Position numbers and translations under genes: made by a program. A stretch of DNA of 64,000 nucleotides. Source: OAS926 sp035503715. GTDB taxonomy: Bacteria; Pseudomonadota; Alphaproteobacteria; Rhizobiales; Rhizobiaceae. Under the pieces are notes generated by a model. The model was not told where the DNA came from. It did not search any database and was given only the letters and a program-made list of their open reading frames with translations. Below are positions 35,801-43,822 of the stretch, in pieces. The stretch covers positions 1-64,000 of the forward strand of contig DATJTE010000073.1 of assembly GCA_035503715.1 (NCBI GenBank). The letters run 5' to 3'. Positions within the stretch are counted from its first letter, which is position 1. Every line of letters starts with the position of its first letter.

Positions 35801-36283
35801 CAGGCTGATCTCGGCTGCCATCCTCTTCACGACGGCAATGTCGTCCGGCAGCGGCTCGGTCGCCGGCACGACAGGCACACCGACCTCGATCGCCAGATTG
35901 CGCGCGGCGACCTTGTTGCCAAGTCTTCGCATCGTTTCCGGCGTCGGCCCAATGAAGACGATGCCTGCGGCGGAGCACGCTTCCGCGAACTCCGGGCTTT
36001 CCGACAGTAGACCGTAACCGGGATGGATGGCATCCGCTTCCGCAAGCTTGGCAACGCGGATTACTTCGTCGATCGATAGGTAGCTTTCGATAGGTCCAAG
36101 ATCACGCTCGAGGTGCGGGCCGCGTCCGACCTGGTAGCTCTCGTCGGCCTTGAAACGATGCAGTGAATATTTGTCTTCCTCGGCCCAAATCGCGACAGTA
36201 CGAATGCCCAGTTCGCTCGCGGCCCGGAATACGCGGATCGCGATCTCCGAGCGGTTGGCAACAAGAAGCTTCCTGATGGGCAA
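32825..36283 (-). CDS. pyc: Pyruvate carboxylase
   Basis: 1,152 residues, matching the single-chain enzyme. Domains: biotin carboxylase (1-450; MLKASWGGGGRGMRV is the ATP lid), carboxyltransferase (about 535-800; REQKEVLVTDTTMRDGHQSLLATRMRTHD), PYC/OADA region (to about 1030) and biotinyl domain with the target Lys in SIEAMKMETALHAE. The start chosen is TTG at 36283: GGAG lies seven bases upstream, and MPIRKLLVANRSEIAIRVF is the family N-terminus. The frame is open further but the extra residues are not enzyme-like. It replenishes oxaloacetate. A dyad lies just upstream. Confidence 0.95.
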   Translation of the reverse strand: MPIRKLLVANRSEIAIRVFRAASELGIRTVAIWAEEDKYSLHRFKADESYQVGRGPHLERDLGPIESYLSIDEVIRVAKLAEADAIHPGYGLLSESPEFAEACSAAGIVFIGPTPETMRRLGNKVAARNLAIEVGVPVVPATEPLPDDIAVVKRMAAEISLPVMLKASWGGGGRGMRVIRSEADLAREVTEAKREAKAAFGKDEVYLEKLVERARHVEVQVLGDTHGNVVHLFERDCSIQRRNQKVVERAPAPYLNDAQREELCGYALKIARATDYVGAGTVEFLMDADSSKFYFIEVNPRIQVEHTVTEQVTGIDIVKAQIHILEGAAIGTAESGVPQQADIWLNGHALQCRITTEDPEQNFIPDYGRITAYRGATGFGIRLDGGTAYSGAVITRFYDPLLEKVTAWAPTPLEAIQRMNRALREFRIRGVATNLTFLEAIINHADFRDNAYTTKFIDSTPELFAQVKRQDRATKLLNYLADVTVNGHPETRGRAKPNSDAAAPIVPHIDAKIPAGAKQRLDALGPEKFAIWMREQKEVLVTDTTMRDGHQSLLATRMRTHDIARIAGVYARALPNLLSLECWGGATFDVAMRFLTEDPWERLALVRDAAPNLLLQMLLRGANGVGYTNYPDNVVRHFVRQAAAGGIDLFRVFDCLNWVENMRVSMDAVREENKLCEAAICYTGDILDPTRAKFDLNYYVGLTKELEKAGAHIIAVKDMAGLLKPGAARVLFKALREATGLPIHFHTHDTSGLSAATVLAAVDAGVDAIDAAMDAFSGNTSQPCLGSLVEALRGTERDPGLDPEWIRRISFYWEAVRNQYAAFESDLKGPASEVYLHEMPGGQFTNLKEQARSLGLETRWHEVAQAYHDVNLMFGDIVKVTPSSKVVGDMALMMVSQDLTVADVENPSRDIAFPDSVVSMLRGDLGQSPGGWPEKLQKKVLKGEKPITVRPGSLLKDADLSAGRREIEEKLGRKLDEFEFASWLMYPKVFSDFAAAQDMYGPVSVLPTPTYFYGMASEGEIFVDIEKGKTLVIRCLAIGDVDEKGMVTVFFELNGQPRRVKVPDRAHGASNGKLRRKAEAGNEAHLGAPMPGVISTIAVNPGQPVKAGDVLLSIEAMKMETALHAERDGTVAEVLVRAGDQIDAKDLLIVFG

Positions 36284-36331
36284 GGCCGCACTCCGCAGGG
36301 TCTGACGGGAGACGACAAGAACGTTTAGCCG

Positions 36332-36357
36332 GATTTTGTTGCAGTGCAAACAAAATC
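36332..36357. promoter_or_regulatory. 26-bp dyad in front of pyc
   Basis: GATTTTGT (36332-36339) and ACAAAATC (36350-36357) are perfect inverted arms around TGCAGTGCAA. It is 49 bases before the pyc start, a good operator position. TGC-rich dyads of this kind are known for PhaR/AniA regulators of alphaproteobacterial carbon storage; the match is only general. Confidence 0.5.
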
Positions 36358-36403
36358 GGCGAGAACATTGAATCGATTGAAACCAAGGCAGTCGTGCAAA
36401 CGA

Positions 36404-36430
36404 AAATGCCCGGCGCGAGGCCGGGCATTT
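36404..36430 (-). terminator. livK terminator
   Basis: AAATGCCCGGC-GCGAG-GCCGGGCATTT, 11-bp stem, followed leftward by T residues. It lies 24 bases after the livK stop. Confidence 0.8.
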
Positions 36431-36453
36431 CCCTTGAGAACCGAAGGTTCGGC

Positions 36454-37569
36454 TTACATTTCGAAGTAGCTGTACTTGCCGTCGTCGCCCTTCTTCCACT
36501 CGTACATGACATAGTCAGGACGCGTGATGTCGCCCTTGGCGTCGAAGCCAAGTTCGCCGATGGCGGTCTGGAACGGACCCTTAGCCTTGGTCGCCTCGGC
36601 AACCGCCTGCGGATCGTTCGAGCCGGCGGCGGCAATCGACGCGGCGATCACCTGCACAGCAGCGTAGGAGTAGAGCGTGTAGGCTTCCGGCTCGAAACCC
36701 GCAGCGCGGAACTTCTCGACGATGTCCTTCGCGGCCGGATTCTTGCGCGGATCCGGAGCGAACGTCATCAGCGTGCCGTTGACCGCGTCGCCGGCGATCG
36801 AGGCGAGCTCGTTCGACACGATGCCGTCACCCGACATGAAGGTCGCCTTCAGACCCTGATCGGCCAGCTGGCGCATCATCAGGCCTGCTTCAGTGTGCAG
36901 GCCGCCATAGTACACGACGGAGACGCCGGCTTCCTTCATCTTGGCGATCAGGGCCGAGAAGTCCTTGTCGCCGATGTTGATGCCTTCGTACATCGCCTCG
37001 GTCACGCCGCCGCCGTTGAGAGCCTTCTTGGTCTCGTCAGCGAGGCCCTGGCCATAAGGCGTCTTGTCGTGGATGACCGCGATCTTGGCGTCCTTGAAGT
37101 TCGCCGCGAGATACTGGCCGGCCACGATGCCCTGCTGGTCGTCACGGCCGCAGGTGCGGAACGTGTTCCAGAGACCGCGCTCGGTGTACGTCGGATTGGT
37201 CGAAGCCGGCGAAATCTGGAAGATGCCGTTTTCGGCATAGACTTCCGAGGCCGGGATCGAAACGCCCGAGTTGAAGTGGCCGACCACGAACTTGACGCCG
37301 TCAGCGACGAACTTGTTGGCAACCGAAATGCCCTGCTTCGGGTCCGAAACGTCGTCACCGACGACGACTTTGACCTGTTCGCCATTGATGCCGCCAGCCG
37401 CATTGATGTCGGCAGCGGCCTGCTCGGCGCCCTTCTGGAGCTGTGCGCCAAAAGCGGCGTTCGGGCCAGTGATCGGGCCGGCGACGCCGATGAGGATGTC
37501 CGCCCAGGCGCTGCCGCTGAACGCTACCATCGCGGTCAGGGCAACTGCGGACAACAGAGATTTCTTCAT
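36454..37569 (-). CDS. livK: Branched-chain amino acid ABC transporter, periplasmic binding protein
   Basis: 371 residues with a signal peptide (1-23, cut after GSAWA). DILIGVAGPITGPNAAFGAQLQKGAEQAAADINAAGGINGEQVKVVVGDD is the Leu/Ile/Val-binding-protein opening, and PASTNPTYTERGLWNTFRTCGRDDQQG the ligand hinge with the usual Cys pair. It captures branched-chain or related amino acids in the periplasm. It is last in the livHMGF-DUF6867 order after a 139-base gap, so it may have its own promoter, as is common for highly expressed binding proteins. Confidence 0.94.
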   Translation of the reverse strand: MKKSLLSAVALTAMVAFSGSAWADILIGVAGPITGPNAAFGAQLQKGAEQAAADINAAGGINGEQVKVVVGDDVSDPKQGISVANKFVADGVKFVVGHFNSGVSIPASEVYAENGIFQISPASTNPTYTERGLWNTFRTCGRDDQQGIVAGQYLAANFKDAKIAVIHDKTPYGQGLADETKKALNGGGVTEAMYEGINIGDKDFSALIAKMKEAGVSVVYYGGLHTEAGLMMRQLADQGLKATFMSGDGIVSNELASIAGDAVNGTLMTFAPDPRKNPAAKDIVEKFRAAGFEPEAYTLYSYAAVQVIAASIAAAGSNDPQAVAEATKAKGPFQTAIGELGFDAKGDITRPDYVMYEWKKGDDGKYSYFEM

Positions 37570-37708
37570 TGAGACACTCCCATTAACAGAGTGGGCCGAG
37601 AAATTTGCTTTTTCGTGCGATGCCCACCCAATCGCAGAAAACGTACTTTGCCGATTTTGCGGCAGTTGTCACGCCGAATCCCGTCGTCATCGGCGCGAAT
37701 GGTGAACG

Positions 37709-38065
37709 TCAGCCGGCGGTTCCCCTCGGTTTCCAGGACAGCGGCGAAGAGCGTTCGTAAAGCCAGTGATACTGCGTAACCATCTGCCTGGTTCGCGTGT
37801 ACCGATAGCCGATGGTGCCTAGGATCAGCAGGATGATCGTATCGACCAGATAGAACTGGAAGCTCGTCATCGTGCCCTCGAAAAGGGCATGGTGAATGAA
37901 CCGCACCGCGACGCCCAGCGCCAGCAGATAGATCACCAGGCTCGCATAGGGGCGCCAGGTCTGGGCGCACGCCTTGCCGGTCATCCAGGCCGCCCAACCG
38001 CCGAGCAGGCAGGTGACGAAAAAGAACTGCCAGACCGATGCTTCTTCGTAGAGGATGCCTTGCAT
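37709..38065 (-). CDS. DUF6867-family membrane protein of the liv operon
   Basis: 118 residues with three hydrophobic segments (about 12-30, 42-60, 70-88) and a charged C-terminus containing YRYTRTRQMVTQYHWLYERSSPLSWKPRG. Proteins of this kind recur between livF and livK in Hyphomicrobiales, which links them to the transporter, but no role is known. It begins 24 bases after the livF stop on the same strand. Confidence 0.78.
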   Translation of the reverse strand: MQGILYEEASVWQFFFVTCLLGGWAAWMTGKACAQTWRPYASLVIYLLALGVAVRFIHHALFEGTMTSFQFYLVDTIILLILGTIGYRYTRTRQMVTQYHWLYERSSPLSWKPRGTAG

Positions 38066-38089
38066 CTTCGATCTCCTCCGTCCGGGACG

Positions 38090-38818
38090 CTAGTGCCGGC
38101 CGCCTTCGAGGTAAGCCGCCCGCACTTCCGGGTTGGCGAGCAGTTCTTTGCCGGAGCCGCTCATCGTGACATTGCCGTTGACCATCACATAGCCACGGTT
38201 GGCGAGCTTGAGCGCGCCGAACGCGTTCTGCTCGACCAGAAACACGGTCAGGCCCTGTGACTTGTTGAGCTCTTGGATGGCGTCAAAAATCTGCTTGACG
38301 ATCAGCGGCGCCAGTCCGAGCGACGGCTCGTCGAGCAGCAAAAGCTTCGGCCGCGCCATCAGGGCGCGCGCGATGGAGAGCATCTGTTGCTCGCCGCCCG
38401 ACAACGTGCCTCCGCGCTGGCTGATACGCTCCTTCAGCCGCGGGAAGAGCGTGAAGACTTTCTCGGCGTCCTCGTTGAAAAATTTCAGATTGTCGAGGCT
38501 CGCGCCCATTTGCAGATTTTCGAGCACCGTCATGCGCGGAAAGATCCGGCGGCCCTCCGGCGACTGCGCGATGCGCAGACGCGCGATCTCGTGCGTCGGC
38601 AATTCCGTGATGTCGGTACCGGCAAAGGTGATCGTCCCTTTGCGGGCGCGTGGGTTGCCGAAGATCGTCATCATCAGCGTCGACTTGCCGGCGCCGTTCG
38701 CACCGATCAACGCGACGATCTCGCCTTCGTGCACGGCGACATCCACGCCGTTCAGCGCGCGGATATTGCCGTAATACGTTTCGACGCCCTCGACCTTGAG
38801 CAGCGGTTGGTTCGCCAT
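38090..38818 (-). CDS. livF: Branched-chain amino acid ABC transporter ATPase LivF
   Basis: 242 residues. Walker A GANGAGKSTLM, signature LSGGEQQMLSIARALM, Walker B LLLLDEPSLGLAPLI, switch His in FLVEQN region. The start ATG shares one base with the livG stop (TAATG), so the two ATPases are made together, as expected for the LivF-LivG heterodimer. Confidence 0.96.
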   Translation of the reverse strand: MANQPLLKVEGVETYYGNIRALNGVDVAVHEGEIVALIGANGAGKSTLMMTIFGNPRARKGTITFAGTDITELPTHEIARLRIAQSPEGRRIFPRMTVLENLQMGASLDNLKFFNEDAEKVFTLFPRLKERISQRGGTLSGGEQQMLSIARALMARPKLLLLDEPSLGLAPLIVKQIFDAIQELNKSQGLTVFLVEQNAFGALKLANRGYVMVNGNVTMSGSGKELLANPEVRAAYLEGGRH

Positions 38819-39963
38819 TATTCGCGCTCCCCGCTATTCTTGTCGTCGGGCAAAGGCTTGGTGCCTTTGGTTCGGTCTTCAGGTTGCCGCTGCGGTGTTT
38901 TCGCAACTTCCTCGGCAACCTTACCCCTATGCTCTTCCGGCACCGGTGCACTTGGCACGCGGTCAGCGCGCGATGCTCCTCGCGAGACCTTCACTGCCTC
39001 ACCCCGGTCGCCATGTTCCATCGTGTCGGAAATCGGACCCGCCATCATGGACGATGAGGATGACGGCCCGTGCTGCGCATCGGGACCGGTGTCGAGTTCC
39101 TCGATGACGCCCTCGTCGCCCACTTCGGAGAGCACGCCCGAGACCTCTTCGTCGTCGACACCGAGATAAGCGGCGATGACGCGCGGGTCGTTCTTCACAT
39201 GCGCCGGATTGCCGTCGGAAATCTTGCGGCCATACTCCAGCACGACGACATGGTCCGATATCTGCATGACAACCGACATGTCGTGCTCGATGAGCAGGAT
39301 CGACGTTCCGGTGTTGCCCTTGATGTCGAGTAGCAGTTCGTTGAGCGCAGCGGATTCGCGCGGATTGAGACCCGCCGCAGGCTCGTCAAGGCAAAGGAGG
39401 TCCGGTCCCGTGCACATGGCACGCGCGATCTCGAGCCTGCGCTGCGCTCCATAGGGGAGATCGCCCGCCGGATCGTCGGCGCGCTGCGTCAGATCGGTCT
39501 TGTCCAGCCAGAACTTCGCCAGCTCCGTCGCCTCGGCGGAAGCCTTGGCATAGCCGCCGAGGCCCAGAAGGCCGAGTACAGTGAAACCCGACGCCACCAT
39601 CAATTTGTTGTGCTGCGCGACAAGCAGGTTTTCGAGCACAGTCATGCCTGAAAACAGCCGGATGTTCTGGAACGTCCGAGCCACTTTCGCACGCGCGGTA
39701 ATCTCGTGGTCGGACATGCGTTCCAGTAGAAAAACCCGGCCGTCGCCAGTGGCCTTGCTGATCATACCCTCGGTGGGTTTGTAGAAACCGGTGATGCAGT
39801 TGAAGACAGTTGTCTTGCCGGCGCCATTCGGTCCGATCAGCGCGGTGATCTCGCCGCGCTTGGCTTCGAACGACAGATCGCCAATCGCGACTAGGCCGCC
39901 GAACTTCATCGACAGATGTTCGACTTTGAGGATCGGCGCCGCGGCGTTTGGTTGCGTATTCAT
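38818..39963 (-). CDS. livG: Branched-chain amino acid ABC transporter ATPase LivG with long C-terminal tail
   Basis: 381 residues; typical LivG is about 250-290. The ATPase occupies residues 1-268: Walker A GPNGAGKTTV, signature LPYGAQRRLEIARAM, Walker B LLCLDEPAAGLNP, switch LLIEHD, and the LivG end RVIAAYLG. Residues about 270-381 form an extra tail that starts acidic (DDEEVSGVLSEVGDEGVIEEL), passes through a serine run and ends in a charged, proline-rich stretch with no predicted fold. The start overlaps the livM stop (TGATG). Confidence 0.94.
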   Translation of the reverse strand: MNTQPNAAAPILKVEHLSMKFGGLVAIGDLSFEAKRGEITALIGPNGAGKTTVFNCITGFYKPTEGMISKATGDGRVFLLERMSDHEITARAKVARTFQNIRLFSGMTVLENLLVAQHNKLMVASGFTVLGLLGLGGYAKASAEATELAKFWLDKTDLTQRADDPAGDLPYGAQRRLEIARAMCTGPDLLCLDEPAAGLNPRESAALNELLLDIKGNTGTSILLIEHDMSVVMQISDHVVVLEYGRKISDGNPAHVKNDPRVIAAYLGVDDEEVSGVLSEVGDEGVIEELDTGPDAQHGPSSSSSMMAGPISDTMEHGDRGEAVKVSRGASRADRVPSAPVPEEHRGKVAEEVAKTPQRQPEDRTKGTKPLPDDKNSGERE

Positions 39964-41576
39964 CAGCCGTGCCCTTCCTTAGTGAAGGACCCGGAGATCG
40001 CTTTTCGCTCGAAGAGGAACGCAGTCGGTTCGCGCGTGCCGACGAACCCGCGCGGTTTCCACAGCATGACGACGACCATCGCCACACCAAAGAGCAGCAT
40101 GCGGTAAAGCTCCGGCGTGAAGTCTTGACCGAACAAGTCCTTCAAGAAGTCGAGCTGACGCAGAATCTCGGTGCCGCCGATCATTACCAGCGCAGAAATC
40201 GCGATGCCGCCGAGCGAACCCATGCCACCCAGAACGACGATTGCAAGGATGATTGCCGATTCCAGAAACACGAACGATTCCGGGCTGACGAAGCCTTGCC
40301 GTGCCGCGAAAAACGACCCGGCAAAGCCGCCGAACATCGCGCCGATCGCGAACGCCGTGAGCTTCGTATTGGTCGTGTTGATGCCGAGCGAACGGCAGGC
40401 GATTTCGTCCTCGCGCAACGCCTCCCATGCCCGCCCGACCGGCATCTGCCGAAGCCTGATGGTCACGAACGCGGTGAGCAAGGCGAGAGCGAGGATGAGA
40501 TAGAAGAGGAATATCTTGTAGTAGGTGCCCGACTGCGGAAGGAACGGGAACACCTTCGAAATGTAGAACTCCGACGAGACGTTGAAGTCGAAGAACCCGA
40601 AGAACGTCACCTTTGGAATGCCGGAGATACCCGCCGAGCCGTTGGTGACCTCGCGCCAGTTGATGAGCACCAGCCGGATGATCTCGCCAAAGGCGAGGGT
40701 GACAATCGCCAGGTAGTCGCCGCGTAGCCTGAGCACGGGGAAGCCAAGCAGCACGCCCCACAAAGCCGCCATCGCGCCTGCCGCCGGCAGCAAAATCCAG
40801 AACGACCAGCCGAACTCGGTGCCGAGCAATGCGTATGAATAGGCGCCGACCGCGTAAAAGGCGACATAACCGAGGTCAAGCAAGCCGGCGAGGCCGACCA
40901 CGATGTTCAGACCCCATGCGAGCATCACGTAAATCATCACCTGGATGCCGAAATTGTCGACCCATTTGAGCGACTGCTGCAAGCCTTTCTGCAGCGACCA
41001 GGTAAGGCCGCCATCGGCCCAGCCGATGCTGAAGATGGTGACGCAGATCATCGGGTAGAGGATCAGCAGGATGATTGCCAGCGGATAGAAGTAGCGGATG
41101 ATGAAGGCGCGGAATTTATAGAACAGGAACGCCAGTACATAGACGATCAGAAAAGCACGCAGCAGGATGAAATAAGCTCCGACGCGCGGATGTGTCGCCT
41201 CGCCAATGGTTTCAATGACCGAGGGCAGCAGGAGCAGGCCCGCCAGAACTGCTGTTCCAATCGCGTATGGCAACTGAAAAAAACGGTCCGCGGCACCGCT
41301 TGACGCCACGCCTGCCGCTGCGGCGACAGCTTTCTGCCGCGCCAGGAAGGGCCGTATCCAGGCGACCATCGCAAAACGTACAATCATCACGAGCGCGACG
41401 ACGATCGCCAGCGTGCCCCAGCGCTGAATGATGATCAGTTCGTTCCGGATGTTCTGGTCGGTCTTCATGCCGATCAAAAGCACGAACAGGCCAAAGGCAA
41501 TCACCCCGGCATAGAGCGCATCGCGCGTCGCGCGCGCGTACAGGTTCTCGCCATTCAACTCGGTCGAAATCGCCAT
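39963..41576 (-). CDS. livM: Branched-chain amino acid ABC transporter permease LivM with extended N-terminus
   Basis: 537 residues; the LivM core of about 320 residues begins near residue 205 (ILLILYPMICVT then GIQVMIYVMLAWGLNIVVGLAGLLDLGYVAFYAVGAY). The first 200 residues add about four further membrane helices, the LivM N-terminal extension (DUF3382-like) seen in many alphaproteobacteria. The permease loop EAWEALREDEIACRSLGINTTNTKLTAFAIGA that contacts the ATPase is intact. It starts four bases after the livH stop. Confidence 0.94.
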   Translation of the reverse strand: MAISTELNGENLYARATRDALYAGVIAFGLFVLLIGMKTDQNIRNELIIIQRWGTLAIVVALVMIVRFAMVAWIRPFLARQKAVAAAAGVASSGAADRFFQLPYAIGTAVLAGLLLLPSVIETIGEATHPRVGAYFILLRAFLIVYVLAFLFYKFRAFIIRYFYPLAIILLILYPMICVTIFSIGWADGGLTWSLQKGLQQSLKWVDNFGIQVMIYVMLAWGLNIVVGLAGLLDLGYVAFYAVGAYSYALLGTEFGWSFWILLPAAGAMAALWGVLLGFPVLRLRGDYLAIVTLAFGEIIRLVLINWREVTNGSAGISGIPKVTFFGFFDFNVSSEFYISKVFPFLPQSGTYYKIFLFYLILALALLTAFVTIRLRQMPVGRAWEALREDEIACRSLGINTTNTKLTAFAIGAMFGGFAGSFFAARQGFVSPESFVFLESAIILAIVVLGGMGSLGGIAISALVMIGGTEILRQLDFLKDLFGQDFTPELYRMLLFGVAMVVVMLWKPRGFVGTREPTAFLFERKAISGSFTKEGHG

Positions 41577-41580
41577 GAAC

Positions 41581-42483
41581 TCAGACCTTTTCGACTTCGG
41601 GCCGGCCGAGAATGCCGGATGGCAGGAAGATCAGGACGATGGCGAGGATCGAGAAGGCGGCGACGTCCTTGTAGTCGATCGAGAAATAGGCGGACCACAT
41701 GGACTCGATGAAGCCGATCATCAGGCCGCCGAGCACTGCGCCGGGGATCGACCCGATTCCGCCCAAAACGGCGGCCGTGAATGCCTTCACACCAGGCACG
41801 AAACCGTCCGAGAAGACGACCACGCCGTAATACATGAGGAACAGCGTACCGGCGACAGCGGCCAGCGAGGCGCCCATAATGAAGGTGATCGAGATGGTGC
41901 GATCGACATCGATGCCAAGCAGCGCCGCCATCTTGCGGTCTTGCTCGCAGGCGCGTTGCGCCCGGCCAAGCGCCGTCTTGTTGACCAGATACCAGAAGAT
42001 CGCGAGCAGCGAGACCGTGACGATAACGATGATGATTTGCTTGAGCGAGATGGAGATGCCACCCACGTCGTAAACCCGCGAGACCATCGGCGGGATCGGC
42101 TTGTTGCGCGGGCCCTGCGTGACTTGCACGAAATTGGACAGCGCGATCGACATGCCGATTGCCGTGATCAGCGGTGCCAGTCGGAAGGAGCCTCGCAGCG
42201 GCCGATAGGCGAGCTTCTCGATCGTCCAGTTGTAGAAACTGGTCAGAAGCATTGCCACGATCATCATGATCAGCAAAGCGATGGCGACGGGGATCGCATA
42301 GAAGAGACTGACAAGAATCAGGAAGACGATCAGGGCGACAAATGCGCCAACCATGAAGATGTCGCCGTGGGCGAAGTTGATCATCCCGATGATCCCGTAG
42401 ACCATCGTGTAACCGATCGCGATCAGGCCGTAGATCGACCCCAGCGTCAGCCCGTTAACAAGCTGCTGGATGAAGTAATCCAT
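41581..42483 (-). CDS. livH: Branched-chain amino acid ABC transporter permease LivH
   Basis: 300 residues, about eight helices. Family marks: MDYFIQQLVNGLTLGSIYGLIAIGYTMVYGIIGMINFAHGDIFMVGAF at the start, and the ATPase-contact loop RACEQDRKMAALLGIDVDRTISITFIMGA. First gene of the operon; GGGGAG is found about 11 bases before the ATG. The 330-base region upstream should hold the operon promoter. Confidence 0.95.
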   Translation of the reverse strand: MDYFIQQLVNGLTLGSIYGLIAIGYTMVYGIIGMINFAHGDIFMVGAFVALIVFLILVSLFYAIPVAIALLIMMIVAMLLTSFYNWTIEKLAYRPLRGSFRLAPLITAIGMSIALSNFVQVTQGPRNKPIPPMVSRVYDVGGISISLKQIIIVIVTVSLLAIFWYLVNKTALGRAQRACEQDRKMAALLGIDVDRTISITFIMGASLAAVAGTLFLMYYGVVVFSDGFVPGVKAFTAAVLGGIGSIPGAVLGGLMIGFIESMWSAYFSIDYKDVAAFSILAIVLIFLPSGILGRPEVEKV

Positions 42484-42811
42484 ACTTACGCGGCTCCCCT
42501 GGAATGTCGCCTTGCGGTCGCATTCCTTGTCTTTGTTCCCCTAGTCCTAAAGTCTCGAACCCTGAATGCAACGGCATTTCGCACTGCGGTATCGAGCGTT
42601 CAGACGCTTTTGGCTGGGCAGTTTTTGTGCTCCGCCCCCTCTTGGACCGGCGCGGAAGCTAGCACTGGCATAACGCAATGTCTTGCGTCCGCAACAACTT
42701 TTTGAGGCCATTTTTCGAAGAAACCGTCGGAAAGTGGAATGCCGTTCACGTAATTTTGCACGAAACAGTATTGTGCAGGGTGTTTCACCGAGATGCGTGT
42801 GAAGCTTCATC
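42484..42811. other. Intergenic region, livH upstream / epimerase downstream
   Basis: This 328-base non-coding stretch separates livH from the hydroxyproline epimerase (both leftward). No convincing gene, RNA or terminator was seen. It must include the liv operon promoter, but no clear -35/-10 pair could be picked out. A spaced inverted repeat TTGCAC...GTGCAG lies near 42762-42780. Confidence 0.4.
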
Positions 42812-43813
42812 TCACGCCACCACGAAACCATGCGCGAACGGGTCGCGGTCATCAATGAAGATCGTGTTGTAGCCCGTCATCCGCGCCCAGCCGCCGATCG
42901 AAGGAATGATCGCCGGTTTGTTTCCGACCGAAACCTCGCGCTCGACCTTGCCGTGAAATAGTGAGCCGATGATGGACTCATGCACGAATGCGTCCCCCGC
43001 CCTGAGCTTGCCCTTGGCGTGGAGCTGCGCCATGCGCGCCGAGGTGCCTGTGCCGCAGGGCGAACGGTCGATCGCCTTGTCGCCGTAAAAGACGGCATTG
43101 CGCGCGTGCGCTTCCGAGTGTTTTCGCGCGCCGGTCCAAAGCATATGAGAAAGCCCGTTGATACTCGGGTTCTCCGGATGGACGAACTTATACTTCTCAT
43201 TGAGCCGACGCCGCACAATCGGGCTCCAGGCCACCAGATCGCCGGCTGAATAGTCGGCCATGTCGCGGTAGTTCTTCTGCGGGTCGACGATGGCGTAGAA
43301 ATTGCCGCCATAGGCAACGTCAACGACAATTTCGCCGAGAGACGGGCACTCGACTGTCAGCCCCTCCGCGTAGAGGAAGGACGGCACGTTGGTGATGCGC
43401 ACCTCCTCGACATGATCACCGACCTGCTTGTATTCGGCGACCACCAGTCCTGCCGGTGTGTCCAGATTGAGCCGCCCCGGCGTTTTCGGTTTCACCAGAC
43501 CATTCTCGACCGCCATCGTGACCGTGCCGATCGTGCCATGGCCGCACATCGGCAGACATCCCGATGTCTCTATGAACAGGATGCCGATGTCGCAATCGTC
43601 ACGCGTTGGCGGATAAAGGATCGAGCCCGACATCATGTCGTGGCCGCGCGGTTCGAACATCAGTCCGGTGCGGATCCAGTCGTATTCGGCAAGGAAATGC
43701 GCCCGCCGTTCCATCATCGTCTTGCCGTCAAGCAGAGGCCCGCCGCCGGCGACCAGCCGGACCGGATTACCGCAGGTGTGGCCGTCGATGCAGTGGAAGG
43801 AATGGCGCGCCAT
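42812..43813 (-). CDS. 4-hydroxyproline 2-epimerase (proline racemase family)
   Basis: 333 residues. Both catalytic cysteines are present: Cys90 in CLPMCGHGTIGT and Cys253 in DRSPCGTGTSARMA. That pair marks cofactor-free proline racemase/hydroxyproline epimerase rather than the Ser/Thr-substituted dehydratase relatives. The N-terminal HSFHCIDGHTCGNPVRLVAGG is standard for hydroxyproline epimerase. It converts trans-4-hydroxy-L-proline to cis-4-hydroxy-D-proline. The next two genes upstream on the same strand encode the following steps. Confidence 0.92.
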   Translation of the reverse strand: MARHSFHCIDGHTCGNPVRLVAGGGPLLDGKTMMERRAHFLAEYDWIRTGLMFEPRGHDMMSGSILYPPTRDDCDIGILFIETSGCLPMCGHGTIGTVTMAVENGLVKPKTPGRLNLDTPAGLVVAEYKQVGDHVEEVRITNVPSFLYAEGLTVECPSLGEIVVDVAYGGNFYAIVDPQKNYRDMADYSAGDLVAWSPIVRRRLNEKYKFVHPENPSINGLSHMLWTGARKHSEAHARNAVFYGDKAIDRSPCGTGTSARMAQLHAKGKLRAGDAFVHESIIGSLFHGKVEREVSVGNKPAIIPSIGGWARMTGYNTIFIDDRDPFAHGFVVA

Positions 43814-43822
43814 CGAAAACTC

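Noticed and set aside
36284..36499. 72-residue extension of pyruvate carboxylase
   Set aside because: It crosses the dyad and the livK terminator, and the family begins at the TTG-encoded MPIRKLLVANR.
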